64,000 nucleotides of DNA from contig DASQIZ010000045.1 of assembly GCA_035631315.1 (NCBI GenBank), positions 1 through 64,000 of the forward strand, in the 5' to 3' direction. The stretch is from 40CM-2-70-7 sp035631315 (GTDB taxonomy: Bacteria > Gemmatimonadota > Gemmatimonadetes > Gemmatimonadales > GWC2-71-9). The notes under the pieces were generated by a model. That model was given only the letters and a program-made list of their open reading frames with translations, was not told the DNA's origin and made no database searches. Positions 50,461 through 57,782 of the stretch are shown piece by piece (position 1 is the stretch's first letter; each line of letters starts with the position of its first letter). The translations under genes were made by a program, and so were the position numbers.

Positions 50461-52158
50461 CTAGACCCGGAAGCCCTTCATCAGGGACCGGAGCTTCTCG
50501 GCGGCCTGCAGCAGGCCCCCTGAGGAGGCGGCCATCTCTTCGGTCGAAGCGCCCTGCTCTTCGGCGGCGGCACTGACTTCCTGGGCGCCGGCGGCGTGGT
50601 TCCCCGCGCGGGACGACACTTGCTGGGCCCGCTCGCCGATGTGATCGGTAACCTCGCGATTGACGCTGGCGGCCTGCCGGACCCGCGCCGCCGCGCGCTC
50701 CACCTCTTCCACGGCCGCGACGATCTCCGCCAGTCCCGTGGCCGCTCCCCGCGCCGTAGTCTCGATCCCGTGAACCTTGGTCTGGCCGGACCCCATGGTG
50801 ACCGTTACCTCGTCCACGCGCTTCCGGATGGCATTCGTCGTTTGCGCGACATCCTCCGCCGCGCGTGCGGATTCGTCCGCCAGCTGCCGGACCTCCTGCG
50901 CCACGACCGCGAAGCCGCGGCCATGCTCACCGGCCCGGGCAGCCTCGATGGCGGCATTGAGGGCCAGCAGGTTGGTCTGCGATGAGATCCGCTTGATCAG
51001 CTCGACGAAGTCGTCGATCGCGGCGCTCTGCTGGGCCAGCGCGGTGACCTGACTCGAGGTGGTCTGCACGACCTCCCGCACTTCGAGCAGAGCGGTGGAC
51101 GCGGCCATGACGTCGTGGCGGTGACGGTCGGCCACGTTGCGAATCTCTTCGCCGAGCTTCGTGACCCGTTCCGCCGAATCCGCGATCTCCGTGGCGGCGG
51201 CCTTGAGCTGGGCGAGTCCCGCCCCCATGTCGTTCAGCTCGTTCCGCTGCTTCTCCGCGCCCGACGAGATATCGACCATCGCGGTCGACACCTCGGCGCT
51301 CGACGCGGCCAGCTCTTCGCTGACGGCCGACAAATCTCCAGCCGAGGTCGCGATGCGGTCCGCTTCGGTGATCACTTCCGTGACGACGCCACGGAGCCGT
51401 TCACCCATGTCCCGAATGGCGCCGGCGAGAACCTCGAACTCGGTGGGCATCTTCCCGGTGCCCACCGGCCGCAGGTCACCGGCCCCGAAGCGTTCCGCGG
51501 CGGTGGCGAGCCGGCGGAGGGGATCTTCCACGACGGTGAGCGTGCCCCAGCCGATCAGCGTGCCGCCGACCACCGCGAGCACGAGCACACCGCTCAAGAG
51601 GATGGTCATCCGCCGCGCGAGCGAGCCGAGGCGGTCCGTGGCCTGGCGGGAACGATCGGCCTGCCGCGCGCCCAGAGACAGCAAGATGGTGGTGAGCTCG
51701 CGGGCAGGGCCACGGGCTTGCTGGGCTTCCTGCTCCGCCTGCGGCGCGCGGCCGACGTCGGCGAGCGCGTGCGCGAGCGAATAGGTCACCTCGATCTCGC
51801 CCTGGATCTGCTGGACCCGGTTCACCGCGAGCCGGTCTTCGACAGTGAGGCCTTCGATGCCGCTCAGGTTCTTGGCGTCCGCGAACGCCGAGTCGGCGTT
51901 CTGATGGAAATCCGCGGCGGCGGCCGCCGAGGGCTCGTTCAGGTACTGTTCGGCGGCGCGGATCTCGGCGAACGTCGACGCCATCACGGCGGTCGAGACC
52001 TGATTCGAGGTCTGGAGCCGGGCAAGCTCCTGCGCGACGGCGTCGCGCATCTTCCAGAGGGAGTAGATCCCGGCACCCGACCCGATGAGGAGCAGCAGGG
52101 TCAGGGAGGCGAACCCGGCGACGATGCGCCAGCGAAGAGTGTCAAACCGGCCGATCAT
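50461..52158 (-). CDS. Methyl-accepting chemotaxis protein
   Basis: A 565-residue chemoreceptor. Helix 1 (IVAGFASLTLLLLIGSGAGI) and helix 2 (MTILLSGVLVLAVVGGTLIG) bracket a helical periplasmic sensor domain of about 150 residues. A HAMP domain follows (EDPLRRLATAAERFGAGDL), then the signalling hairpin with the invariant tip SSQTNLLALNAAIEAARAGE and GRGFAVVAQEVRQLADESA. There is no C-terminal CheR-binding pentapeptide. Its ATG overlaps the stop of the solute-binding protein gene, so the two are co-translated, which suggests that this binding protein presents the ligand. Confidence 0.92.
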   Translation of the reverse strand: MIGRFDTLRWRIVAGFASLTLLLLIGSGAGIYSLWKMRDAVAQELARLQTSNQVSTAVMASTFAEIRAAEQYLNEPSAAAAADFHQNADSAFADAKNLSGIEGLTVEDRLAVNRVQQIQGEIEVTYSLAHALADVGRAPQAEQEAQQARGPARELTTILLSLGARQADRSRQATDRLGSLARRMTILLSGVLVLAVVGGTLIGWGTLTVVEDPLRRLATAAERFGAGDLRPVGTGKMPTEFEVLAGAIRDMGERLRGVVTEVITEADRIATSAGDLSAVSEELAASSAEVSTAMVDISSGAEKQRNELNDMGAGLAQLKAAATEIADSAERVTKLGEEIRNVADRHRHDVMAASTALLEVREVVQTTSSQVTALAQQSAAIDDFVELIKRISSQTNLLALNAAIEAARAGEHGRGFAVVAQEVRQLADESARAAEDVAQTTNAIRKRVDEVTVTMGSGQTKVHGIETTARGAATGLAEIVAAVEEVERAAARVRQAASVNREVTDHIGERAQQVSSRAGNHAAGAQEVSAAAEEQGASTEEMAASSGGLLQAAEKLRSLMKGFRV

Positions 52159-53267
52159 TTGGTGCGGTCGAGCTCGAGGTGCCCGGCGTGCACCACGCCG
52201 ATCACGACGGCCTTGGCCGGCACGTCACCCAGGGAATCGAAGGCGATGGTCCCTGTGACACCCTCGAAGGCGGGATGGCCCCGGCCCACCTGGGCCAGGT
52301 AGTCGCGGATCGCATGCCGGTCTGGTCCCACCTGCTCGATGGCCTTCGCGAGGAGATTGACCGCGTCATAGGTCTCCGCGCCGGTATCGTTGGGGCGGTC
52401 GCCATGATTGGCGCGGGCGTAGGCGGCGACGAAGTTGGCGTTCGTGGCCCCAGGCCGGTCGGCGAGGTACGACAGCGAAATCCGCGTGCCCTCGGCGAGC
52501 GTGGTATCGGCTTCGATGCCCGCAAGTCCATCGCCGCCGATCACCGGCACCTTGCTACCGAGGCGGCGCAGATCGCGGAGCGCGAGGGTGCCGCCCTCGG
52601 GATCGGCGCCGACCACCAGGACATCCGCGCCACCGTCGCGGTTGATGCGGGCGAGGTACGGCTCGAGGGACGGCGTCGTGGCGAAGTACGGATCTTCGGA
52701 GACGATGGTTCCGCCCAGCTGGCGGAACTCGCGCGAGAAGGCGCGCTTCATGCCCCGGCCATAGTCGTCATTTTCGAAAAGGACGCCCACACGGTTCGCG
52801 TGGAGAGTGTTCCGGGCGAAGCGCGCGAGCGCGGGCCCGTGCGCCAGGTCAGTGGGGCAGGTCCGGAAGAAGTAGGGGGACACGCCGGACAGGTCGGGAC
52901 TCGAGGCGGTCGGCGAGACGACCGGGACCGGGTTACGCCCGCTGCCGTAGACCCCCATCGCCGCCTGCGTGATGCCGGAGGTCACGTGCCCGACGACCGC
53001 GACGACGGAGCCATCATCGACCAGGCGTCGCGCGATCCGGACGGCGACGTTGGGGTCACCGGAATCAGGCAGGAAGCGGATTTCGAGGTGCCGGCCGCCG
53101 ATCCCGCCGCGGGCGTTGATCTCGCCGGCGGCCAGCTCGGCGGCCTCGCGCATGCTCACCCCGCTGGCCTCCTTCACGTCTCCGGAGACGGCGATCGTGA
53201 CGGTGCCACCCGACCCGGAGCAGGCGACGGCCCCGATGACCGTAACGAGGGTGCAGAGCAAGGCCAT
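52155..53267 (-). CDS. Branched-chain amino acid-type solute-binding lipoprotein
   Basis: From ATG 53267 the protein has 370 residues; TTG 53336 is a longer alternative. Lipoprotein signal: LCTLVTVIGAVAC. The type I periplasmic-binding fold of the LivJ family is clear: AAELAAGEINARGGIGGRHL, VVAVVGHVTSGITQAAMGVY, VPVVSPTASSPDLSG, YFFRTCPTDLAHGPALARFA, and GAETYDAVNLLAKAIEQVG. No ABC permease or ATPase genes are present; instead the chemoreceptor gene overlaps its end. It probably acts as the ligand-capturing part of a chemosensory pair, possibly for amino acids or amides. Confidence 0.88.
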   Translation of the reverse strand: MALLCTLVTVIGAVACSGSGGTVTIAVSGDVKEASGVSMREAAELAAGEINARGGIGGRHLEIRFLPDSGDPNVAVRIARRLVDDGSVVAVVGHVTSGITQAAMGVYGSGRNPVPVVSPTASSPDLSGVSPYFFRTCPTDLAHGPALARFARNTLHANRVGVLFENDDYGRGMKRAFSREFRQLGGTIVSEDPYFATTPSLEPYLARINRDGGADVLVVGADPEGGTLALRDLRRLGSKVPVIGGDGLAGIEADTTLAEGTRISLSYLADRPGATNANFVAAYARANHGDRPNDTGAETYDAVNLLAKAIEQVGPDRHAIRDYLAQVGRGHPAFEGVTGTIAFDSLGDVPAKAVVIGVVHAGHLELDRTK

Positions 53268-53362
53268 TGTCCGCAGGGGCGAACTCCCGAAGGGGTGAAC
53301 CGCGGCAAGGTTAAGGCCGCGCAAGGGGTTCCGCAATACGCACGGGGGGATAAGTTGGACCC

Positions 53363-54205
53363 GTGGATCAGGTCGCCACGCTCTTCCAATTCACCGGCGC
53401 ACTGGAACGCCTGCTCACGACGCGGGACACCGCGGCGTTCGAAGCGGTGTGGGACGCTGAAGAGCTCGAGCGTGTGGGGTGGGAGGCGGTCACGGTCGCC
53501 CGCCATCCGGAATCGGAGTCCCTCGAACGGGGGCTCGCGGCGCTCGATCGCAATCTCCTCGCGGCCCTCGCGCGCGCCCGCGCACTGCCCGACCTGCACA
53601 CCAGCACTTTCCGGGTGCCCGAGTTGGAGCGCTGGCAGCATGCGGCGGCGGCGGCCCTGGTCGCTTCACGCTGGGGCAGTGCAGGGCTGCGCACCGTGAT
53701 CGCGGACCCGCTCGCGCCGTTGGCCCGCCGGTATTTCGCGTTTCTGGCCCTGGCGGAGCGTCATCCGCCCGCTGCGGGTCCCTTGTTTCAGCGGTATCTC
53801 AGGACCCCTGCCTCACATCACGCCTTCATCGCCGCGGCAGTGGAGGCGGCACGCTGGTATCCCGGCCATGTCGAGGATCTGCTATCCCTGTTCGACCGGA
53901 TACGCGGCGAGCAGCTGCGGCGCCGCTTCCTCGGTCCGAAGATCCTCGGGTCCCTCTACTATCTGGGCGACCCGAAGGCGCTCCCGCTCTTTCAGGAACT
54001 CTGCATCAGCGGGCACACCGACGCCGACGCGGGGACCTGCGAAGTGATCCGGGCTCTGGTCGCGGTGCGCCGCCAGACGGGCGCGGTACCGGCCAGCGCC
54101 AAGTACGCGGACACGCAGTCGGCCGAGGTGCTGTCGGTGTTGGATGCGGCGGAAGCGATGTATGAGGAAGAGCGTGGCCGGCTGGCGCCGGTCACGGTGA
54201 TCTAG
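53363..54205 (+). CDS. Helical-repeat protein of unknown function
   Basis: A 280-residue cytoplasmic protein from GTG 53363. It is almost wholly helical, with HEAT-like segments (AAAALVASRWGSAGLRTVIA; YFAFLALAERHPPAAGPLFQ; AFIAAAVEAARWYPGHVEDL; KILGSLYYLGDPKALPLFQE). I do not recognise a family. A TAAGTT box six bases before the GTG and no ribosome binding site suggest another leaderless gene. It is divergent from the binding-protein/chemoreceptor operon and its TAG overlaps the stop of the convergent gene. Confidence 0.65.
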   Translation: MDQVATLFQFTGALERLLTTRDTAAFEAVWDAEELERVGWEAVTVARHPESESLERGLAALDRNLLAALARARALPDLHTSTFRVPELERWQHAAAAALVASRWGSAGLRTVIADPLAPLARRYFAFLALAERHPPAAGPLFQRYLRTPASHHAFIAAAVEAARWYPGHVEDLLSLFDRIRGEQLRRRFLGPKILGSLYYLGDPKALPLFQELCISGHTDADAGTCEVIRALVAVRRQTGAVPASAKYADTQSAEVLSVLDAAEAMYEEERGRLAPVTVI

Positions 54206-54747
54206 GGCCGCGTCTTTTTCGTCGTATCGTGGGGCACGTAGTGCCCGATGCCGCGCATGACGTCAGTATCGGTGAGCTGGATGAAGATCCAGCGCCGCGG
54301 TCCCCGCGCGCGCCAGGTGAGCCGGACGAATTGGGCGCCTTGCCGCCATTGCCATGACGCCGTCCCGACCGGATGCGGCGGGCCGTAGCGGGCCCGCAAC
54401 TCCCGCTGAGCCTTGATCACCAGCTCGCTCGTCCCAGAGTCTCCGAACGACACCACGTCCGCCCGGCCGTCGATGAAGTGTCCACTCAGGTAGAACTCCG
54501 CTCCATCATCCGGATCGTGGATAATGACGCCGCACTCCATTACCTGGGCGGTTCGCGTGGACGTGTTGCACAGGAGCGGCGTTGCCCCGGCGCGGGTCAG
54601 CGCCCGCGCCCGCGTTTCGAACTCGGCGGCGGTGACCCCGGGATGAAAGCCGCGGTAGGGCAGGAGGCCCTGGGGCGCGGCTGCCGCCTGGGCCTGCGCG
54701 GCCAGAAGGGTGGGAGTGAGGGCGAGAGCGACGGTCAGCGCGCGCAT
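54202..54747 (-). CDS. Small exported protein of unknown function
   Basis: A 181-residue protein with a signal peptide (MRALTVALALTPTLLAAQ). The mature part includes YRGFHPGVTAAEFETRARAL, two Cys (LLCNTSTRTAQVMECGVIIH) that may form a disulfide, and WRARGPRRWIFIQLTDTD. No known domain is recognised. The stop codon overlaps that of the convergent helical-repeat gene. Confidence 0.65.
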   Translation of the reverse strand: MRALTVALALTPTLLAAQAQAAAAPQGLLPYRGFHPGVTAAEFETRARALTRAGATPLLCNTSTRTAQVMECGVIIHDPDDGAEFYLSGHFIDGRADVVSFGDSGTSELVIKAQRELRARYGPPHPVGTASWQWRQGAQFVRLTWRARGPRRWIFIQLTDTDVMRGIGHYVPHDTTKKTRP

Positions 54748-54839
54748 GCGAACACAATATAGGGTTGAAATGAAAAACGGGCCCGGTGAGCGTCACCGGG
54801 CCCGTCTCCCTCCAGCGATCCTGCGGTTTTCGTCGCCGG

Positions 54840-55040
54840 TCAAACCTTGCGGACGTTCTGCGCCTGCAGTCCCTTGGGTCCCTGAGCGACCTCGAACTCC
54901 ACGCTGTCGCCCTCTGCGAGACTCCGGAACCCTTCCGCCTGGATCGCCGTGAAGTGGACGAACACGTCTGGTCCCGACTCCTGCGCGATAAAGCCGAAGC
55001 CCTTCGCGTCGTTGAACCACTTCACCTTGCCCTTGGCCAT
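54840..55040 (-). CDS. Cold-shock domain protein
   Basis: From ATG 55040 the protein has 66 residues, the standard CspA length. The RNA-binding motifs are intact: GKVKWFNDAKGFGFI (RNP1) and DVFVHFTAI (RNP2), then GDSVEFEVAQGPKGLQAQNV. It binds single-stranded RNA or DNA as a chaperone. The upstream region on this strand contains a promoter about 150 bases away and three hairpins, in keeping with leader-mediated control of csp genes. Confidence 0.95.
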   Translation of the reverse strand: MAKGKVKWFNDAKGFGFIAQESGPDVFVHFTAIQAEGFRSLAEGDSVEFEVAQGPKGLQAQNVRKV

Positions 55041-55060
55041 CTGTTGCATCCTCGAACTGA

Positions 55061-55149
55061 GGGGCACTGCCCCGGAATGGTGCGACGCTGACCACCGCGA
55101 TCAGCGACGGGCTCAAACAAAAACCGCGAGACCTGTTGGTTCTCGCGGT
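55061..55149 (-). promoter_or_regulatory. Structured 5' leader of the cold-shock gene with attenuator-like hairpin
   Basis: On the minus strand, ACCGCGAGA and TCTCGCGGT (55123-55149) form a perfect 9-bp stem followed by TTTTTGTTT, which looks like a factor-independent terminator inside the leader. Two further stems follow towards the ATG: CGCTGA/TCAGCG (55086-55106) and GGGGC/GCCCC (55061-55073). Confidence 0.6.
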
Positions 55150-55197
55150 GCGCAGTCTAACCGGTGACGGTGCCACGTCTTGCTTGAACCGGGGCTG

Positions 55198-55226
55198 AAA
55201 GTAGAGGCCACTTTTCAGGGTGTCAA
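55198..55226 (-). promoter_or_regulatory. Promoter of the cold-shock gene
   Basis: On the minus strand TTGACA (55226-55221) is separated by exactly 17 bases from TACTTT (55203-55198). Transcription would start near 55191. A second possible promoter (TTGACT with TATTAC) lies in the A+T-rich stretch further upstream (about 55263-55291). No gene is seen in 55150-55345. Confidence 0.55.
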
Positions 55227-55345
55227 GAAACGTAAATGACCATACGCGAACGGCTTGCGTGACCCAGTTTCTCGTTTGGCGTAATAACGACACTATAACG
55301 ACAGTCAAGTTGCAATGGAACCATAACCCGATATCGGGGAATATC

Positions 55346-55891
55346 TTATGGCTTGGCGTTCCGTGTCGGGAGGGGAGGCAGTCCGACCATGGCGCGCCAC
55401 GCGCCGATGGACACTTCATAGCTCTGAAGCAGGAGAGTGAGATGTTCCACCGAAGTCTTGGGATCGCGCGCCGCGGTTTGCTCGCACGTGGTCGTCTCGC
55501 GGGCGACGGAGTCGATCTGAATCACAACCTGCTTTGCGATCTTCCGGTTGTCGCCGACGGGGTAGGCGGTGGAGCTCATCCGCGCGACACCGGTGTGCAT
55601 GAAGCCGCGGCCCGTCCCGCAGAATCCGGCGAGGAGTTTTCCGGCCCGCTTGAGCTGCGAGGCATTGGTGCCCGCACGCTGGACGTTCTCGATCCCGCTC
55701 TTGATCTGGCCGATGCCCCGCGCCGCCGTGCGGAGCCCGTCCATCCACTTGAGCTGTTCCGCCGTCGGCGGCGGCACCGAGTCGTGATGAGTCGAATCGG
55801 GTGGCTTGGGCGCCGGCGTGGTGTCCTGGGCCACCAGCGGCAGAGCCGCCAGCGCTCCGGTCACGCTCAGCAACACGACGAGTCGACGCAT
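55346..55891 (-). CDS. Small exported protein of unknown function
   Basis: The preferred start is ATG 55891 (AGGAG seven bases upstream; ATG 55897 lies inside that spacing), giving 181 residues with signal peptide MRRLVVLLSVTGALAALPLV. A Pro/Asp/His-rich linker is followed by a helical domain (QLKWMDGLRTAARGIGQIKS; QVVIQIDSVARETTTCEQTA; EHLTLLLQSYEVSIGAWRAM). The overall plan resembles the exported protein at 56568, which also has a DSAVLRRYGDAVDA-type helical body and paired Cys; a shared family is possible. Confidence 0.7.
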   Translation of the reverse strand: MRRLVVLLSVTGALAALPLVAQDTTPAPKPPDSTHHDSVPPPTAEQLKWMDGLRTAARGIGQIKSGIENVQRAGTNASQLKRAGKLLAGFCGTGRGFMHTGVARMSSTAYPVGDNRKIAKQVVIQIDSVARETTTCEQTAARDPKTSVEHLTLLLQSYEVSIGAWRAMVGLPPLPTRNAKP

Positions 55892-55935
55892 TCGCATCTC
55901 CTGTACAAGGTCTGTCTGGGCAAACGGCACAGGGT

Positions 55936-55941
55936 TATAAT
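55936..55941 (+). promoter_or_regulatory. Consensus -10 box giving a leaderless mRNA
   Basis: A perfect TATAAT lies six bases before the ATG at 55948, so transcription should start at or next to that ATG. No clear -35 box. Confidence 0.6.
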
Positions 55942-55947
55942 CACACA

Positions 55948-56568
55948 ATGACCGTTCCCGCAACCTCACGGATCGTTCGCACCTTCGACGACCGGGCCGA
56001 CGCCCTCGCCCACTTCTTCCAGCGGGCCGGAGAAGCGCCGCGCCTGCTGGCGTTCGACGATGCCGTGGGCTGCCCCCTGGATCAGGCCCTCGCGGCCATC
56101 GAGTGGACCGCGGCTGTCGGCATTCTCGCCGAAGACGACCTCCTGCACGCGGCCCGCGTAAGCGCCGATGCGGCGGCGGCCGTCGTGGAGCGCCGCGACG
56201 GGGAAGCCCGGGTCTACGTGTACTTCGGGCCGCAGATGGATGCCCCACCTGCCGACCCCTACGAAGGCACCCTGCTCTACGACGAGCCGGGTGTCCGCGC
56301 CTATATCTTCGCGCACCGCGTCCATGCGGTCGCCCACTTCCTGCGGGCCACTCAGGGGGACGGCGCGGTCCTCAGCATGCTTTCCCGCCGGGCTCCCGAG
56401 CTCCGGCATGTCCGGCGCTGGATCCAGGCGCTCTTCGCCGAGCCCGTCGGACACCACTCTACCCAGCTCCTCGGCGGGTGGTTCGCCACCAGCGGGGCCG
56501 GGTGCCTCTTCCTGCCGCCACAACCGGGCGAACCGTTCACCTACTGCGAAGTCGGTATCGACTCCTGA
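55948..56568 (+). CDS. Cytoplasmic protein of unknown function
   Basis: A 206-residue protein from ATG 55948. No signal peptide. Segments of note: RTFDDRADALAHFFQRAGEA, EARVYVYFGPQMDAPPADPY, AYIFAHRVHAVAHFLRATQG, HHSTQLLGGWFATSGAGCLF. The mixed alpha/beta character and good codon use support a real gene, but no family is recognised. The stop overlaps the start of the next gene (TGATG), so both belong to one operon. Confidence 0.65.
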   Translation: MTVPATSRIVRTFDDRADALAHFFQRAGEAPRLLAFDDAVGCPLDQALAAIEWTAAVGILAEDDLLHAARVSADAAAAVVERRDGEARVYVYFGPQMDAPPADPYEGTLLYDEPGVRAYIFAHRVHAVAHFLRATQGDGAVLSMLSRRAPELRHVRRWIQALFAEPVGHHSTQLLGGWFATSGAGCLFLPPQPGEPFTYCEVGIDS

Positions 56569-57092
56569 TGCTCCCATTCTGGGTGTCGCTCTGGGGCGCG
56601 CTCGTCGCGCCCGCGTCCTCGTCACTTCACCAGACCCCCGACAGCGCCGTGCTCAGACGCTACGGCGATGCGGTCGATGCGACCTCCGACACGCTCGACA
56701 TGCTCCGCGGGCTCGCGCAGGCGTTCCGCAACGATCTGCAAACGGCCTCCCCGACCCTCGTCCTGGAGCGCGCCACGTCGGTGCAGACCGCATGCTCGTC
56801 AGGAGTCACGAGCGTCAGGCGTCTCCAAGGAATGCTCGCGGCGGGTGCCGTGACTCCCAAGTCCGCGCGCAGCCAGGCGAAATTCCGCGTCACCGCGGAG
56901 GAAACGGTCGCGGCGCTCGAGCGCTGCGTGCGCAATTGGCAGCCACTGCCTCGCACCAACACTCGCGCGGATACGTTACGCGCCTGGGGGCCCTATCGTG
57001 TCAACGAGATCGAGCAGGCTCTCCGCAAATTCGATCTCGCGCGGTTCACGTTCGCGGCCACCGCGGGACTGCCCAAACGCCCCGCTAAGTAG
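56568..57092 (+). CDS. Small exported helical protein
   Basis: A 174-residue protein starting at an ATG that overlaps the preceding TGA. The signal peptide is MLPFWVSLWGALVAPASS. The mature part is helical (VLRRYGDAVDATSDTLDMLR; LVLERATSVQTACSSGVTSV; ETVAALERCVRNWQPLPRTN) with two Cys. It is similar in plan to the protein encoded at 55346-55891, so the two may be related. Function unknown. Confidence 0.65.
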   Translation: MLPFWVSLWGALVAPASSSLHQTPDSAVLRRYGDAVDATSDTLDMLRGLAQAFRNDLQTASPTLVLERATSVQTACSSGVTSVRRLQGMLAAGAVTPKSARSQAKFRVTAEETVAALERCVRNWQPLPRTNTRADTLRAWGPYRVNEIEQALRKFDLARFTFAATAGLPKRPAK

Positions 57093-57096
57093 CCCA

Positions 57097-57186
57097 TGTG
57101 GGAACGTGCACACTGTGGATACACAACTCCACATCGTGTGGATGAACCTCCGAACAGACGATTCACCCGCGTCTTACGTTCCACAT
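57097..57186. promoter_or_regulatory. Cluster of TGTGGA/TCCACA motifs
   Basis: Five copies occur in about 90 bases: TGTGGGA (57097), TGTGGAT (57114), TCCACAT (57128), TGTGGAT (57137) and TCCACAT (57180). The third and fourth form the palindrome CCACA-TCG-TGTGG. The copies at 57114 and 57137 are one mismatch from the DnaA box (TTATCCACA). They lie just upstream of the structured RNA promoter. Confidence 0.4.
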
Positions 57187-57229
57187 GTCGTGCACATCGA
57201 AGTGAGCTAACCCGAAGAAATATCGGCAC

Positions 57230-57257
57230 TTGCGCCGCTTTTCGGCGCTCCTATATT
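57230..57257 (+). promoter_or_regulatory. Promoter of the structured RNA
   Basis: TTGCGC (57230-57235), 16-base spacer, TATATT (57252-57257). The spacer contains an inverted repeat GCGCCG-N5-CGGCGC (57232-57248), which could be an operator. Transcription should start near 57264. Confidence 0.5.
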
Positions 57258-57263
57258 GCGTCC

Positions 57264-57697
57264 CACGCGCCTTGAGGGGAAGGGTGGAGGCCCAGCGCTT
57301 CCACAACGCCTTTAAGGTGGGTCCGGGCGGAAATTCCGGGGAGGGCGCCGACGCAAACAAGGGCTCAGGTGCCCGTTGATCCGGGAGAGTGCTCTCTCCG
57401 GCTCGGACAGATGGAGCCAGTCGCGTTGCTTCATCCACGTCGAAGTAGTGCCTCGGCGTGCAGTGCGGAAGGTCGGTCCGCGACCCGATCTGACCCGCAG
57501 CACTCACACTGGTGAACCTTGCGGCCCGGCCAGGCTGCTCGGGGATCAAAGCCGGAGCTCCTGTTCGCCCTACCGAATGACGCAACAGTCAACCGGCGGC
57601 GGCGGGAAGAAGAACGAGGGAGCGAATCCCTTGGCTCCGGGTAGCCGGTGCGCGAAGCCCCCGGGTGGGTAACCATCCGGGGGCTTCGGTTTTTATT
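57264..57697 (+). ncRNA. Candidate structured non-coding RNA of about 430 nt, class not identified
   Basis: The region runs from a promoter to a strong terminator and has no credible protein in any frame. Many local stems are visible: GGGC/GCCC (57361-57374), CCGG-GAGAG with CTCTC-CCGG (57381-57401), GGCTC/GAGCC (57400-57418), GGTCG/CGACC (57471-57485) and GGGA/TCCC near 57619-57631. The 5' CGCGC (about 57266-57270) can pair with GCGCG near 57650-57654. I checked for the conserved boxes of RNase P RNA, tmRNA, SRP RNA and common riboswitches and did not find them. It could also be a long regulatory leader of the glycosyltransferase gene that starts 86 bases after the terminator. Confidence 0.5.
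57653..57697 (+). terminator. Strong factor-independent terminator of the structured RNA
   Basis: A 16-bp stem (57653-57668 with 57673-57688, one G-T pair, loop GTAA) is followed by GTTTTTATT. Confidence 0.9.
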
Positions 57698-57782
57698 AAC
57701 GCCACCTGACATCTGCCGGGCGAAGACTCCCCCCCCACATTACGTTGTTGGCTTGCCGTTGCCCTCGGAGTCCCCCGAGTCC

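Noticed and set aside
57097..57186. Chromosomal replication origin
   Set aside because: DnaA-like boxes are imperfect, and there is no dnaA, dnaN, A+T-rich unwinding region or other origin gene nearby.
57264..57697. RNase P RNA, tmRNA or SRP RNA
   Set aside because: The near-universal boxes (GAGGAAAGTCC and ACAGAA of RNase P, alanyl acceptor and T arm of tmRNA, GGAAGG/AGCAGCC tip of SRP) are not found by eye. A covariance search could still overturn this.
57431..57712. Minus-strand 93-codon frame in the structured RNA region
   Set aside because: Low-complexity Arg/Ser-rich translation, no ribosome binding site, and it spans a strong plus-strand terminator.
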